Source of the DNA: Dastarcus helophoroides
Taxonomy: Eukaryota > Arthropoda > Insecta > Coleoptera > Bothrideridae
Assembly: GCA_028583605.1 (NCBI GenBank)
Contig: CM053332.1
Location: forward strand, 20,540,797-20,604,796
DNA length: 64,000 nucleotides
Reading direction: 5' to 3'
Numbering within the stretch: position 1 is the stretch's first letter; every line of letters starts with the position of its first letter. Shown here piece by piece: positions 12,601 to 23,911 of this stretch. Below the pieces are notes generated by a model. It was not told the DNA's origin. It saw only the letters and a list, made by a program, of their open reading frames with translations, and ran no database searches. A program made the position numbers and the translations under genes.

Positions 12601-13719
12601 AGAGGGTTCTTTAAAACTTTGGAAATATTCCAAAAATTTAAGCAAATTTCAAAAGAACTGAGCAAAATTAGCTTGTGTTAATTTAGAGGAAACTTTAGAA
12701 AATTTTAGGGGGCTTGTGAAGACTCAAGGAAGCTTCTGAAGACTTCAAGAGGCTCTAAAGATGTGAACAGAACTTTATAAATGTTGAGAATCTTCTGTAG
12801 AATTTGGAAAATCTTTGGAAAGTTAAGAACTTTTCTGGGGCCCTGCAGAATATTACGAAGACATAAGGACGTTTCTGGAGGATTGAGAAAGTTTATAAAG
12901 TCTTATAATGCTTCTGAAGAAACCCTCTGAAGTCTTTTAGGAGCTTCTCAAAACTTGACAACATTTTCCGAAGACTTGAAGAAGCTTCAAAGCTTGGGCA
13001 AACTTTTCCAGACCTATAAATCCTTCTAAAGAATTTACTTTGAAGAAATAAGATTTCTGAAGCCTTGTGCAATATTAGGACGACTTGTGAAAATTACTGA
13101 AGAATTGAACAAACTTATAAGAACTAATTATATTTCAGAAGAAAGTTTTAAATTCTTAGTGAAACTTTTGAAGACTTTGGAAAGCTTTTGAAGATTTGAA
13201 GAAACTTTAAAGGCTTGGACCACTAAGACTTGGCAAAGCTGTTAAAAAATTTGGGAAATTTTTGAAAGATTGAGAGGGTTTTTATAACTTTGGAAATATT
13301 CCGAAAATTTAAGCAAATTTCTAAAAAACTGAGCAAAATTAACTTGTGTTAATTTGGAGGAAACTCTCAAAAATTTTAGGGGGCTTGTTAAGACTTAAGG
13401 AAGCTTCTGAAGACTTCAAGAGGCTCCAAAGATGTGAACAAAACTTTATAAACGTTGAGAATCTTCTGTAGAATTTGGAAAATCTTTGGAAAGTTAAGAA
13501 ATTTTCTGGGGCCCTGCGGAATATTACGAAGACATAAGTACGTTTCTGAAGGACTGAGAAAGCTTATAAAAACTTATAGTGCTTCTGAAGAAAGCCTCTG
13601 AAGTCTTATAGGAGCTTCTCAAAACTTGACAACATTTTCCGAAGACTTGAAGAAGCTTCAAAGCTTGGGCAAACCTTTCCAGATCTATAAAACCTTCTAA
13701 AGAATTTACTTTCAAGAAA

Positions 13720-16700
13720 TAAAGTTTCTGAAGCCTTGTGCAATATTACGAAGACTTGTGAAAATTACTGAAGAATTGAACAAACTTTTAAGGACTAATT
13801 ATATTTCAGAAGAAAGTTTTGAATTCTTAGTGAAACTTTTGAAAGCTTCTGAAGATTTGAAGAAGTTTTAAACATTTGGACCACTAAGTCTTGGCAAAGC
13901 TGTTGAAAAATTTGGGAAATTTTGGAAGATTGAGAAGGTTTTTAAAACTTTGGAAATATTTCGCAAATTTAAGGAAATTTCTGAAAAGTTGAGCAAAATT
14001 AACTTGTGTTTATTTAGAAGAAACTTTTGAAAATTTTAGGGGAACTTGTGAAGACTTGGGGAAGCTTCTAAAGACTTCAAGAGGCTCTAAAAATGTGAGC
14101 AAACTTTATAAACTTTCAGAACCTTCTGTAGAATTTAGAAAATTTCTGTAGAATTTAGAAAACCTTTGGAAAGTTAAGAAATTTTCTGGGGCCTTGCGAA
14201 ATATTACGAAGACATAAAGACGATTCTGAAGGATTGAGAAAGTTTATAAAGACTTACAGTGCTTCAAAAGAAAGCCTTTGAAGTCTGATAGGAGCTTCTC
14301 AAAACTGGACAACATTTTTCGAAGACTTGAAGAAGCTTCAAAACTTGGGTAAACTTTTCCAGACCTATAAAACCTTCTAAAGAATTTACTTTGAAGAAAT
14401 AAGGTTTCTGAAGGTTTATGCAATACTACGAAGACTTGTGAAAGTTACTGAAGAATTGAACAAACTTATAAGGACTAATTGTATTTCAGAAGAAAGTTTT
14501 GAGTTCTTAGTGAAACTTTTGAAGACTTTGGAAAGCTTCTAACGAAGCTTTAAAGACTTGGACCACTCAGGCTTTGCAAAGCTGTTAAAAAATTGGGAAA
14601 TTTATGAAAGATTGAGAAGGTTTTTAAAACTTTAGGAATATTTCGAAAACTTAAGGAAATTTCTGAAAAGTTGAGCGAAATTAACTTGTGTTAATTTGGA
14701 AGAAACTTTTTAAAATTTTAGGGGAATTTGTGAAGACTTGGGGAAGCTTCTAAAGACTTCAAGAGGCTCTAAAGATGTGAGCAAAACTTTAAAAATTTTG
14801 ATAACGTTCTGTAGAATTTTAAAAACTTTTGGAAAGTTAAGAAATTTTTCTGGGGCCCTGCAAAATATTACGAAGACACAAGGACGTTTCTGAAGGATTG
14901 AGAAAGCTTATAAAGACTTATAGTGCCTCAGAAGAACGCCTCTAAAGTCTTATAGGAGCTTCTCAAATCTTGAGAAATTTTCCAAAGACTTTAAGAAGCT
15001 CTAAAGATATTTTTTATTTTCTAGGAACCCTTTAAAGCATTTAGAAAGTTTTTGATAAGTTAAAAAATTTCTAGTACCTTGCCGAATATAACGAAGACAT
15101 AAGGACGTTTCTGAAGGATTGACAAAGCTTCAGTGCTTCAGAAGAAAGCCTCCGAAGTCTTATAGGAGCTTTTCAAACCTTGAAGAATTTTCCGAAAGCT
15201 TGAAGAAGCTTCAAAGCTTGGGCAAACCTTTCCAGACCTATAAAACCTTATAAAGAATTACTTTGAAGAAGTAAGGTTTCTCAAGCCTTGTGTAATATTA
15301 CGAAGACTTGTGAAAGCTACTAAAAAAATTGAACAAACTTATAAGAACTAATGGTCTTTCAGAAGAAAGTTTTGAAGACTTTGGAAAGCTTCTGAAGATT
15401 TGACAAAACTTTAAAGACTTAGACAACTCAGGTTTGGCAAAGCTGTTAAAAAATTTGGGAAATTTTTGAAAGATTGAGAGGGTTCTTTAAAACTTTGGAA
15501 ATATTCCAAAAATTTAAGCAAATTTCTGAAGAACTGAGCAAAATTAGCTTGTGTTAATTTAGAGGAAACTTTCGAAAATTTTAGGGGGCTTATGAAGACT
15601 CAAGGAAGCTTCTGAAGACTTCAAGAGGCTCTAAAGATGTGAACAAAACTTTATAAATGTTGAGAATCTTCTGTGGAATTTGGAAAATCTTTGGAAAGTT
15701 AAGAAATTTTCTGGGGCCCTGAGGAATATTACAAAGACATAAGTACGTTTCTGAAGGATTGAGAAAGCTTATAAAGACTTATAGTGACTCAGAAGAAAGC
15801 TTCTGAAATATTATAGGAGCTTCTCAAACCTTGGGGAATTTTCTGAAGACTTGAAGAAGCTTCAAAGCTTGGGCAAACCTTTCCAGATCTATAAAACCTT
15901 CTAAAGAATTTACTTTCAAGAAATAAGGTTTCTGAAGCCTTGTGTAATATTACGAAGACTTGTGAAAATCACTGAAGAATTGAACAAACTTTTAAGGACT
16001 AATTATATTTCAGAAGAAAGTTTTGGATTCTTAGTGAAACTTTTGAAAGCTTCTGAAGATTTGAAGAAGTTTTAAACACTTGGACCACTAAAGCTTGGTA
16101 AAGCTGTTGAAAAGTTTGGTACATTTTTGAAAGATTGAGAAGGTTTTTAAAACTTTGGGAATATTTCGCAAATTTAAGGAAATTTCTGAAAATTTGAGCA
16201 AAATTAACTTGTGTTTATTTAGAAGAAACTTTTGAAAATTTTAGGGGAACTTGTGAAGACTTGGGGAAGCTTCTAAAGACTTCAAGAGGCTCTAAAAATG
16301 TGAGCAAACTTTATAAACTTTCAGAACCTTCTGTAGAATTTAGAAAATTTCTGTAGAATTTAGAAAACTTTTGGAAAGTTAAGAAATTTTCTGGGGCCTT
16401 GCGAAATATTACGAAGACATAAAGACGATTCTGAAGGATTGAGAAAGTTTATAAAGACTTACAGTGCTTCAAAAGAAAACCTTTGAAGTCTGATATGAGC
16501 TTCTCAAAACTGGACAACATTTTTCGAAGACTTGAAGAAGCTTCAAAATTTGGGTAAACTTTTCCAGACCTATAAAACCTTCTAAAGAATTTACTTTGAA
16601 GAAATAAGGTTTCTGCAGGTTTATGCAATACTACGAAGACTTGTGAAAGTTACTGAAGAATTGAACAAACTTATAAGGACTAATTGTATTTCAGAAGAAA

Positions 16701-17270
16701 GTTTTGAGTTCTTAGTGAAACTTTTGAAGACTTTGGAAAGCTTCTAACGAAGCTTTAAAGACTTGGACCACTCAGGCTTTGCAAAGCTGTTAAAAAATTG
16801 GGAAATTTATGAAAGATTGAGAAGGTTTTTAAAACTTTAGGAATATTTCGGAAACTTAAGGAAATTTCTGAAAAGTTGAGCAAAATTAACTTGTGTTAAT
16901 TTGGAAGAAACTTTTTAAAAGTTTAGGGGAATTTGTGAAGACTTGGGGAAGCTTCTAAAGACTTCAAGGGGCTCTAAAGATGTAAGCAAAATTTTAAAAA
17001 TTTTGATAACGTTCTGTAGAATTTTAAAAACTTTTGGAAAGTTAAGAAATTTTTCTGGGGCCCTGCAAAATATTACGAAGACACAAGGACGTTTCTGAAG
17101 GATTGAGAAAGCTTATAAAGACTTATAGTGCCTCAGAAGAACGCATCTAAAGTCTTATAGGAGCTTCTCAAATCTTGAGAAATTTTCCAAAGACTTTAAG
17201 AAGCTATAAAGATATTTTTTATTTTCTAGGAACCCTTTAAAGCATTTAGAAAGTTTTTGATAAGTTAAAA
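13720..17270. repeat. Recent ~2.2-kb tandem segmental duplication inside the array
   Basis: 13720-15060 and 15925-17270 are nearly identical. Both carry the doubled TCTGTAGAATTTAGAAAA block, the AACGAAGCTTTAAAGACTTGG variant and the GAACGTTCTGTAGAATTTTA variant, offset by about 2205 bp. A neighbouring piece (12250-12520 versus 15130-15400) matches at an offset of 2876 bp, so the older copy holds one extra 670-bp unit. This is expansion by multi-unit unequal crossover. Confidence 0.85.
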
Positions 17271-19599
17271 AATTTCTGGGGCCTTGCGGAATATAACGAA
17301 GATATAAGGATGTTTCTGAAGGATTGAGAAAGCTTCAGTGCTTCAGAAGAAAGTCTCTGAAGTCTTATAGGAGCTTCTCAAAACTTGAGAAATTTTTCGA
17401 AGACTTGGGTAAAGCTTGGGTAAACTTTTCCGGATTTATAAAACCTTCTAAAGAATTTACTTTGAAGAAATAAGATTTTTGAAGCCTTGTGCAATATTAT
17501 GAAGACTTGTGAAAGTTACTGAAGAATTGAATAAACGTATAAAGACTAATTGTCTTTCAAAGGAAGGTTTTGAATTCTTAGTGAAACTTTTGAAGACTTT
17601 GCAAAGCTTCTGAAGATTTGAAGAAACTTTAAAGGCTTGGACCACTAAGGCTTGGCAAAGCTGTTGAAAAATTTGGGAAATTTTTGAAAGATTGAGAAGG
17701 TTTTTAAAACTTTAGGAATATTTCGAAAACTTAAGGAAATTTCTGAAGAGTTGAGCAAAATCAACTTGGGTTAATATGAAAGAAACTTTTTAAAATTTTA
17801 GGGGAACTTTGGAAGACTTAGGGAAGCTTTTGAAGATTTCAAGAGGCTCTAAAGATGTGAGCAAAACTTTAAAAACTATGATAACCTTCTGTAGAATTTG
17901 GAAAACTTTTGGAAAGTTAAGAAATTTTCTGGAGCCCTGCGGACTATTACGAAGACATAAGGACGTTTCTAAAAGATTTAGAAAGCTTATAAAGACTTAT
18001 AGTGCCTCAGAAGAAAGCCTCTGAAGTCTTATAGGAGCTTCTCAAACCTTGAGGAATTTTCCGAAGAGTTTAAGAAGCTCTGAAGATATTTTTTATTTTC
18101 TAGGAACCCTTTAAACATTTAGAAAGTTTTTGATAAGTTAAAAAATGATGTCTGGGGCCTTGCGGAATATAACGAAGACATAAGGATGTTTCTGAAGGAT
18201 TGAGAAAGCTTCAGTGCTTCAGAAGAAAGTCTCTGAAGTCTTATAGGAGCTTCTCAAAACTTGAGAAATTTTTCGAAGACTTGAAGAAGCTTCAAAGCTT
18301 GGGCAAACTTTTCCAGACCCATAAAACCTTCTAAAGAATTTACTTTGAAGAAATAAGGTTTCTGAAACCTTGTGCAATATTACAAAGACGCGAAAGTTAC
18401 TGAAGAATTGAACAAACTTATAAGGACTAATTGTCTTTCAGAAAAAAGTTTTGAATTCTTAGTGAAACTTTTAAAGACTTTAGAAAGCTTCTAAAGAAGC
18501 TTTAAAGACTTGGACCACTCAGGTTTGGCAAAGCTGTTGAAAAATTAGAAAATTTTTGAAGAATTGAGAAGGTTTTTAAAACTTTGGGAATATTTCAAAA
18601 ACTTAAGGAAATTTCTGAAGAGTTGACCACAATTAAGTTGTTTCATTTAGAAGAAACTTTCTAACATTTTAGAGAAGTTTGTAAAGACTTGAGGAACCTT
18701 CTGAAGACTTCAAAAGGCTCTAAAGACGTGGGAAAAACTATATAAACTTTGAGAACCTTCTGTAGAATTTAGAAAAGTTCTGTAGAATTTAGAAAACTTT
18801 TGGAAAGTTAAGAAATTTTCTGGGGCCTTGCTAAATATTACGAAGACATAAGGACGATTCTGAAAGATTGAGAAAGCTTATAAAGACTTATAGTGCTTCA
18901 AAAGAAAGCATCTGAAGTCTTATAGGAGCTTCTCAAACCTTGAGGTATTTTCCGAAGACTTGAAGAAGCTTCAAAGCTTGGGCAAACCTTTCCAGACCTA
19001 TAAAACCTTCTAAAATGTTACTTTGAAAAAATAAGGTTTCTCAAGCCTTGTGTAATATTACGAAGACTTGTGAAAGTTACTGAAAAATTGAACAAATTGA
19101 TAGGAACTGATGGCCTTTCAGAAGAAAATTTTGAATTCGTAGTGAAACTTTTGAAGACTTTGGAAAGCTTTTGAAGATTTGACGAAGCTTTAAAGACTTG
19201 GACTACTCAGGCTTGGCAAAGCTGTTGAAAAATTTGGGAAATTTTTGAAAGATTGAGAAAATTTTTAAAACTTTGAGAATATTTCGAAAATTTAAGGAAA
19301 TTTCTGAAGAGTTGAGCAAAATTAACTTGTTTTAATTTGGAAGAAACTTTGGAAAATTTTAGGGGAACTTGTAAATACTTGAGGAAGCTTCTGAAGACTT
19401 CAAGAGTCTCTAAAGTCGTGAGCAAAACTTTATGAACTTTGAGAAACTTCTGTAGAATTTAGAAATCTTCTGTAAAATTTAGAAAACTTTTGGAAAGTTA
19501 AGAAATTTTCTGGGACCCTGCAGAATATTACGAAGACATAAGGACGTTTCTAAAGAAGCTTATAAAGACTTATAGTGCTTCAGAAGAAAGCCAATGAAG

Positions 19600-20972
19600 T
19601 CTTATAGGAGCTTCTCAAAACTTTACAACATTTTCCAAAGACTTGAAGAAGCTTCAAAGCTTGGGCAAACTTTTCCAGACCTATAAAACCTTCTAAAAAG
19701 TTTACTTTGAAGAAATAAGATTTCTGAAGCCCTGTGCAATATTACGAAGACTTGTGAAAGTTAATGAAGAATTGAACAAACTTATAAGGACCAATGGTCT
19801 TTCAGAAGAAAGTTTTGAATTCTTAGTGAAACTTTTGAAGACATTGGAAAGCTTCTGAAGAAGTTTTTAAGACTTGGACCACTCAGGCTTGGCAAAGATG
19901 TTGAAAAATTTGGGAAATTTTTGAAAGATTGAGAAGGTTTTTAAAACTTTGGGAATATTTCGAAAACTTAAGGAAATTTTTGAAGAGTTGAGCAAAATTA
20001 CCTTGCGTTAATTGAGAAAAAACTTTCTAAAATTTTAGGGAAACTTGTGAAGACTTGGGGAAGCTTCTGAAGACTTCAAGAGGCTTTAAAGATGTGAGCA
20101 AAACTATAAAAACTTTGATAACCTTCTGTAGAATTTGGAGAACTTTTGGAAAGTTAAGAAATTTTCTGGAGCCCTGCGGACTATTACGAAGACATAAGGA
20201 CGTTTCTAAAGGATTTAGAAAGCTTATAAAGACTTATAGTGCCTCAGAAGAAAGCCTCTGAAGTCTTATAGGAGCTTCTCAAACCTTGAGGAATTTTCCG
20301 AAGAGTTTAAGAAGCTCTGAAGACATTTTTTATTTTCTAGGAACCCTTTAAACATTTAAAAAAATTTTGATAAGTTAAAAATTTTCTGGGGCTTTGCGGA
20401 ATATAACGAAGACATAAGGACGTTTCTGAAGGATTGAGAAAGCTTCAGTGCTTCAGAAGAAAGCCTCTGAAGTCTTATAGGAGCTTTTCAAACCTTGAAG
20501 AATTTTCCGAAGGCTTGAAGAAGCTTCAAAGCTTGGGCAAACCTTTCCAGACCTATAAAACCTTCTAAAGAATTACTTTGAAGAAGTAAGGTTTCTCAAG
20601 CCTTGTGTAATATTGTGAAAGTTACTAAAAAATTGAACAAGTCTTATAGGAGCTTCTCAAAACTTTACAACATTTTCCAAAGACTTGAAGAAGCTTCAAA
20701 GCTTGGGCAAACTTTTCCAGACCTATAAAACCTTCTAAAAAGTTTACTTTGAAGAAATAGGATTTCTGAAGCCCTGTGCAATATTACGAAGACTTGTGAA
20801 AGTTAATGAAGAATTGAACAAACTTATAAGGACCAATGGTCTTTCAAAAGAAAGTTTTGAATTCTTAGTGAAACTTTTGAAGACATTGGAAAGCTTCTGA
20901 AGAAGTTTTTAAGACTTGGACCACTCAGGCTTGGCAAAGATGTTGAACAATTTGGGAAATTTTTGAAAGATT
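19600..20972. repeat. ~330-bp segment duplicated at 1042-bp offset
   Basis: 19600-19930 recurs at 20642-20972 with almost no differences, including the rare variants AAAACTTTACAACATTTTCC and GGCTTGGCAAAGATGTTGAA. The junction near 20635 cuts a unit abruptly (ATTGAACAAGTCTTATAGG), which marks a recent breakpoint. Confidence 0.82.
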
Positions 20973-22530
20973 GAGAAGGTTTTTAAAACTTTGGGAATAT
21001 TTCGCAAATTTAAGGAAATTTTTGAAGAGTTGAGCAAAATTAACTTGTGTTAATTTAGAAGAAACTTTTGAAAATTTTAGGGGAACTTGTGAAGACTTAA
21101 GGAAGCTTCTGAAGACTCCAAAAGGCTCTAAAAATGTGAGCAACTTTGATAATCTTCTGCAGAATTTTGAAAACTTTTGGATAATTAAGAAATTTTCTGG
21201 GGCCCTGCGGAATATTATGAAGACGTAAAGACGTTTCTGAAGGATTGAGAAAGCTTATAAAAACTTATAGTGCTTCAGAAGAAAGCCTCTGAAGCTTCTC
21301 AAACCTCGAGAATTTTTCTGAAGACTTGAAGAAGCTTCAAAGCTTGGGCAGACCTATAAAACCTTCTAAAGAATTTACTTTGAAGAAAGGACGCCTTGTG
21401 AAATATTAGGAAGACTTGTGAAAGTTACTGAAGAATTGAACAAACTTATACGGACTAATTCTCTTTCAGAAGAAAGTTTTGAATTCTTAGTGAAACTTTT
21501 GAAGACTTTGGAAAGCTTCTGAAGATTTGACGAAACTTTAAAGACTTGGACCACTCAGGTTTGGCAAAGCTGTTAAAAAATTTGGGAAATTTTTAAAAGA
21601 TTGAAAAGGTTTTTAAAACTTTGGGAATATTTCGAAAACTGAAGGAAATTTCTGAAGAGTTGAGCAAAATTAAATTGTGTTAATTTGAAAGAAATTTTAC
21701 GGGAATTTGTGAAGACTTGGGGAAGCTTCTGAAGCCATCAAAAGGCTCTAAAGACGGGAGCAAAACTTTATAAACATTGAGAACCTTCTGTAGAATTTAG
21801 TTTTGGATACTTAGTGAAACTTTTGAAGACTTTGAAAAGCTTCTAAAGAAGCTTTAAAGACTTGGACCACTCAGGCTTGGCAAAGCTGTTGAAAAATTTG
21901 GAAATTTTTGAAAAAATTGAAAAGGTTTTTAAAACTTTGGGAATATTTCGCAAATTTAAGGAAATTTCTGAAGAGTTGAGCAAAATTAATTTGTGTTAAT
22001 TTAGAAGAAACTTTTGAAAATTTTAGGGGAACTTATGAAGACTTGGGGAAGCTTCTGAAGACTTCAAGAGGCTCTAAAGATGTAAGCAAAACTTTAAAAT
22101 CTTTGATAACCTTCTGTAGAATTTGGAAAACTTTTGGAAAGTTAAGAAATTTGCTGGGGCCTTAGGAAATGATATGAACACTTAAACAAGTTTCTGAAGA
22201 GCTTAACAAGGTTATAAAAACTGATGGTGCTTCAGAACAAAGCTTCTGAAGTCTTCTAGGAACTTTTAAAGAAGCTGGGAAACTTCTGCAAACCTAAACA
22301 AGCTTCAAAGTCTCAGGTAAACTTTTCCAAACTTGACAAAACTTCTGAAAATGTTATAAAGCTTTTGGGAAATTGAGAGCGCTTTTGAAGCCTTACAAAA
22401 ACTTACAAAGACTTGAGGAAGTTGCTGAAGAGTTGAGCAAACTTAGAAAGACCTGTGGTAGTTGAGAAGAAAATTGCTGAAGACGTGAGCAATACTTTAT
22501 AAACTTTGAGAACCTTCTGTAGAATTTAGA

Positions 22531-22570
22531 AAGGTTTTGGAATAATAAGAAAGGTTTTGGAATAATAAGA
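22531..22570. repeat. Exact 20-bp tandem duplication at the array edge
   Basis: AAAGGTTTTGGAATAATAAG occurs twice in a row (22531-22550 and 22551-22570). The duplication length equals the basal unit, although the unit itself is diverged. Confidence 0.9.
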
Positions 22571-22620
22571 AATTTTCTGGGGCCTTGGGAAATATTACGA
22601 ACATTTAAAGAAATTTCGAA

Positions 22621-23700
22621 GTAGCTGGTAATAGCTAGTCATTATATAAATGTACGATTACGTTCATTTCCGCCAATAAATGTAATGCAAGTGCAAGCGG
22701 TGAACCTGGCTTGGGCCAAGTTTTTGTTTGTGATGCTCCAAAGTGTCGGACTGTCGCGAATTCGGGGCAACGAACTTTCACGTAGCGAGGGTGAAACAGG
22801 GGCAACTCCTTTCCTTGCAGTATCCCAATTTAGACATATCTGCTTCCAATAGTCCCGTTAAAATGTCATCGTAAATGCTAATTTTACCAACGTTATTTGA
22901 AAAATAAACTGCCTACCTCGTTAGCGACGGTACAATCGTAATGTGTCGTGATTAAACTGAATTGAAATATGAATTTGTCCATAATTGGATTATTCAGCTA
23001 CTTCGTTCTAATTGCAGCTGGAATATTTTAAAATAGGAAAAATTGAACAAACTCTGGAATCTATCCAAATGAAATTTGTTCTTATTCGACGTTTTAGATT
23101 TTGAATTTAAATTTGTATTCAGTTTTATTGGTTTTTTCTTCGCCTTCGAATTTAAAGTCGAAATTTTAGGCAAGGGCAAAAAAGTAGTCGATTTTAAAGT
23201 TGAAGGTAAAAAATTTAGGTCCAAGTTGAAATTGGCAACTTCGAGAAAAAGCGCCTCAGTGTAGAATAACTGAAGAAAGACTTTGCAAACCAGGATGACC
23301 TAGACTGCAATAATACAACCCCGTAAGACTGTAATATCCAACAGTTCACCCACTGACTCACGGTGGAGAATCGAAGTTTCCAAGAAAATTTAGAAATTTC
23401 GAGCAAATTCGAGAAAGAAGTCAAAATAACTAGTTAATTTTCAAATTTTTAGAGTCGACATTAAAAAAATATATTGAAGTTAAACCCAAAAGATCGAGTA
23501 CGTAAATATTTTGAGAAAAAAAATTTTAAATTACGAAATATTTCTTGTACTCACTGTTCTAAGAATTTCAAATTTGTAGAGCATATACTATCAATTTTCT
23601 GCGAATTTCTCTGAATAATAAAAGTTTGGGATTTGGTGAAAGAAATCTCTCTTATAAAATCAATTCAGGACATTCTATACATTTTAATTTATAGTATTAA
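22621..23700. other. Low-copy DNA, no recognised gene
   Basis: The array stops at about 22620. Bases 22630-22860 are more balanced in composition and CpG-richer, with no repeat seen. 22990-23700 turns AT-rich. Frames here are under 80 codons, overlap on both strands and show no domain. I see no RNA gene. Confidence 0.35.
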
Positions 23701-23907
23701 TAACTATTAAACTTTATTAACGATCGAAACGCAACAGGTATTAAAAATTTCACAATGTTTCGATAAACATTTGCTAACACTGGACCAGGTTTCGCATTAG
23801 GGCATCATCGGAGGTTATACCAGCAATTTGTTAGCAAATATTTATCGAAACATTGTGAAATTTTTAATATCTGTTGCTTTTTGATCGTTAATAAAGTTTA
23901 ATAGTTA
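23701..23907. mobile_element. Foldback element with hammerhead-like core (family 2)
   Basis: The ends are inverted copies of each other: TAACTATTAAACTTTATTAA at 23701 answers TTAATAAAGTTTAATAGTTA ending at 23907. The pairing continues inward for about 80 bp through the CACAATGTTTCGATAAA / TTTATCGAAACATTGTG blocks. On the minus strand the loop reads CCGATGATGCCCTAATGCG, then AAACC and a GGTC triplet. That order, C(U/C)GANGA then a short stem then GAAAC then GUC, resembles a hammerhead ribozyme core, with a C at the usual U4 and one extra U after the GA. Penelope-like retroelements are known to carry hammerheads. The right end is abutted by the hAT element that follows. Confidence 0.7.
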
Positions 23908-23911
23908 TGAA

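Larger units (their letters stand above)
9300..22620. repeat. Higher-order tandem repeat, ~670-bp period with ~865-bp variants
   Basis: The anchor GGACCACTAAGACTTGGCAA (or GGACCACTCAGG) occurs at about 10348, 11017, 11684, 12545, 13217, 13878, 14560, 15421, 16082, 16765, 17639, 18512, 19200, 19876, 20918, 21548 and 21864. Most steps are 660-690 bp. Four steps are 861-874 bp because of an extra ~195-bp block containing a TTTTTATTTTCTAGGAACCC segment. Steps of 1042, 630 and 316 bp at the right end reflect local rearrangement. Every copy resolves into ~20-bp units. Short frames of 60-90 codons recur in the same place of several copies but are by-products of the repeat. Confidence 0.92.

Noticed and set aside
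9302..21143. Recurrent 60-90-codon frames at equivalent positions of the 670-bp units
   Set aside because: The basal 20-bp unit shifts frame every repeat, stops abound and no start context or domain is present. The frames recur only because the DNA repeats.
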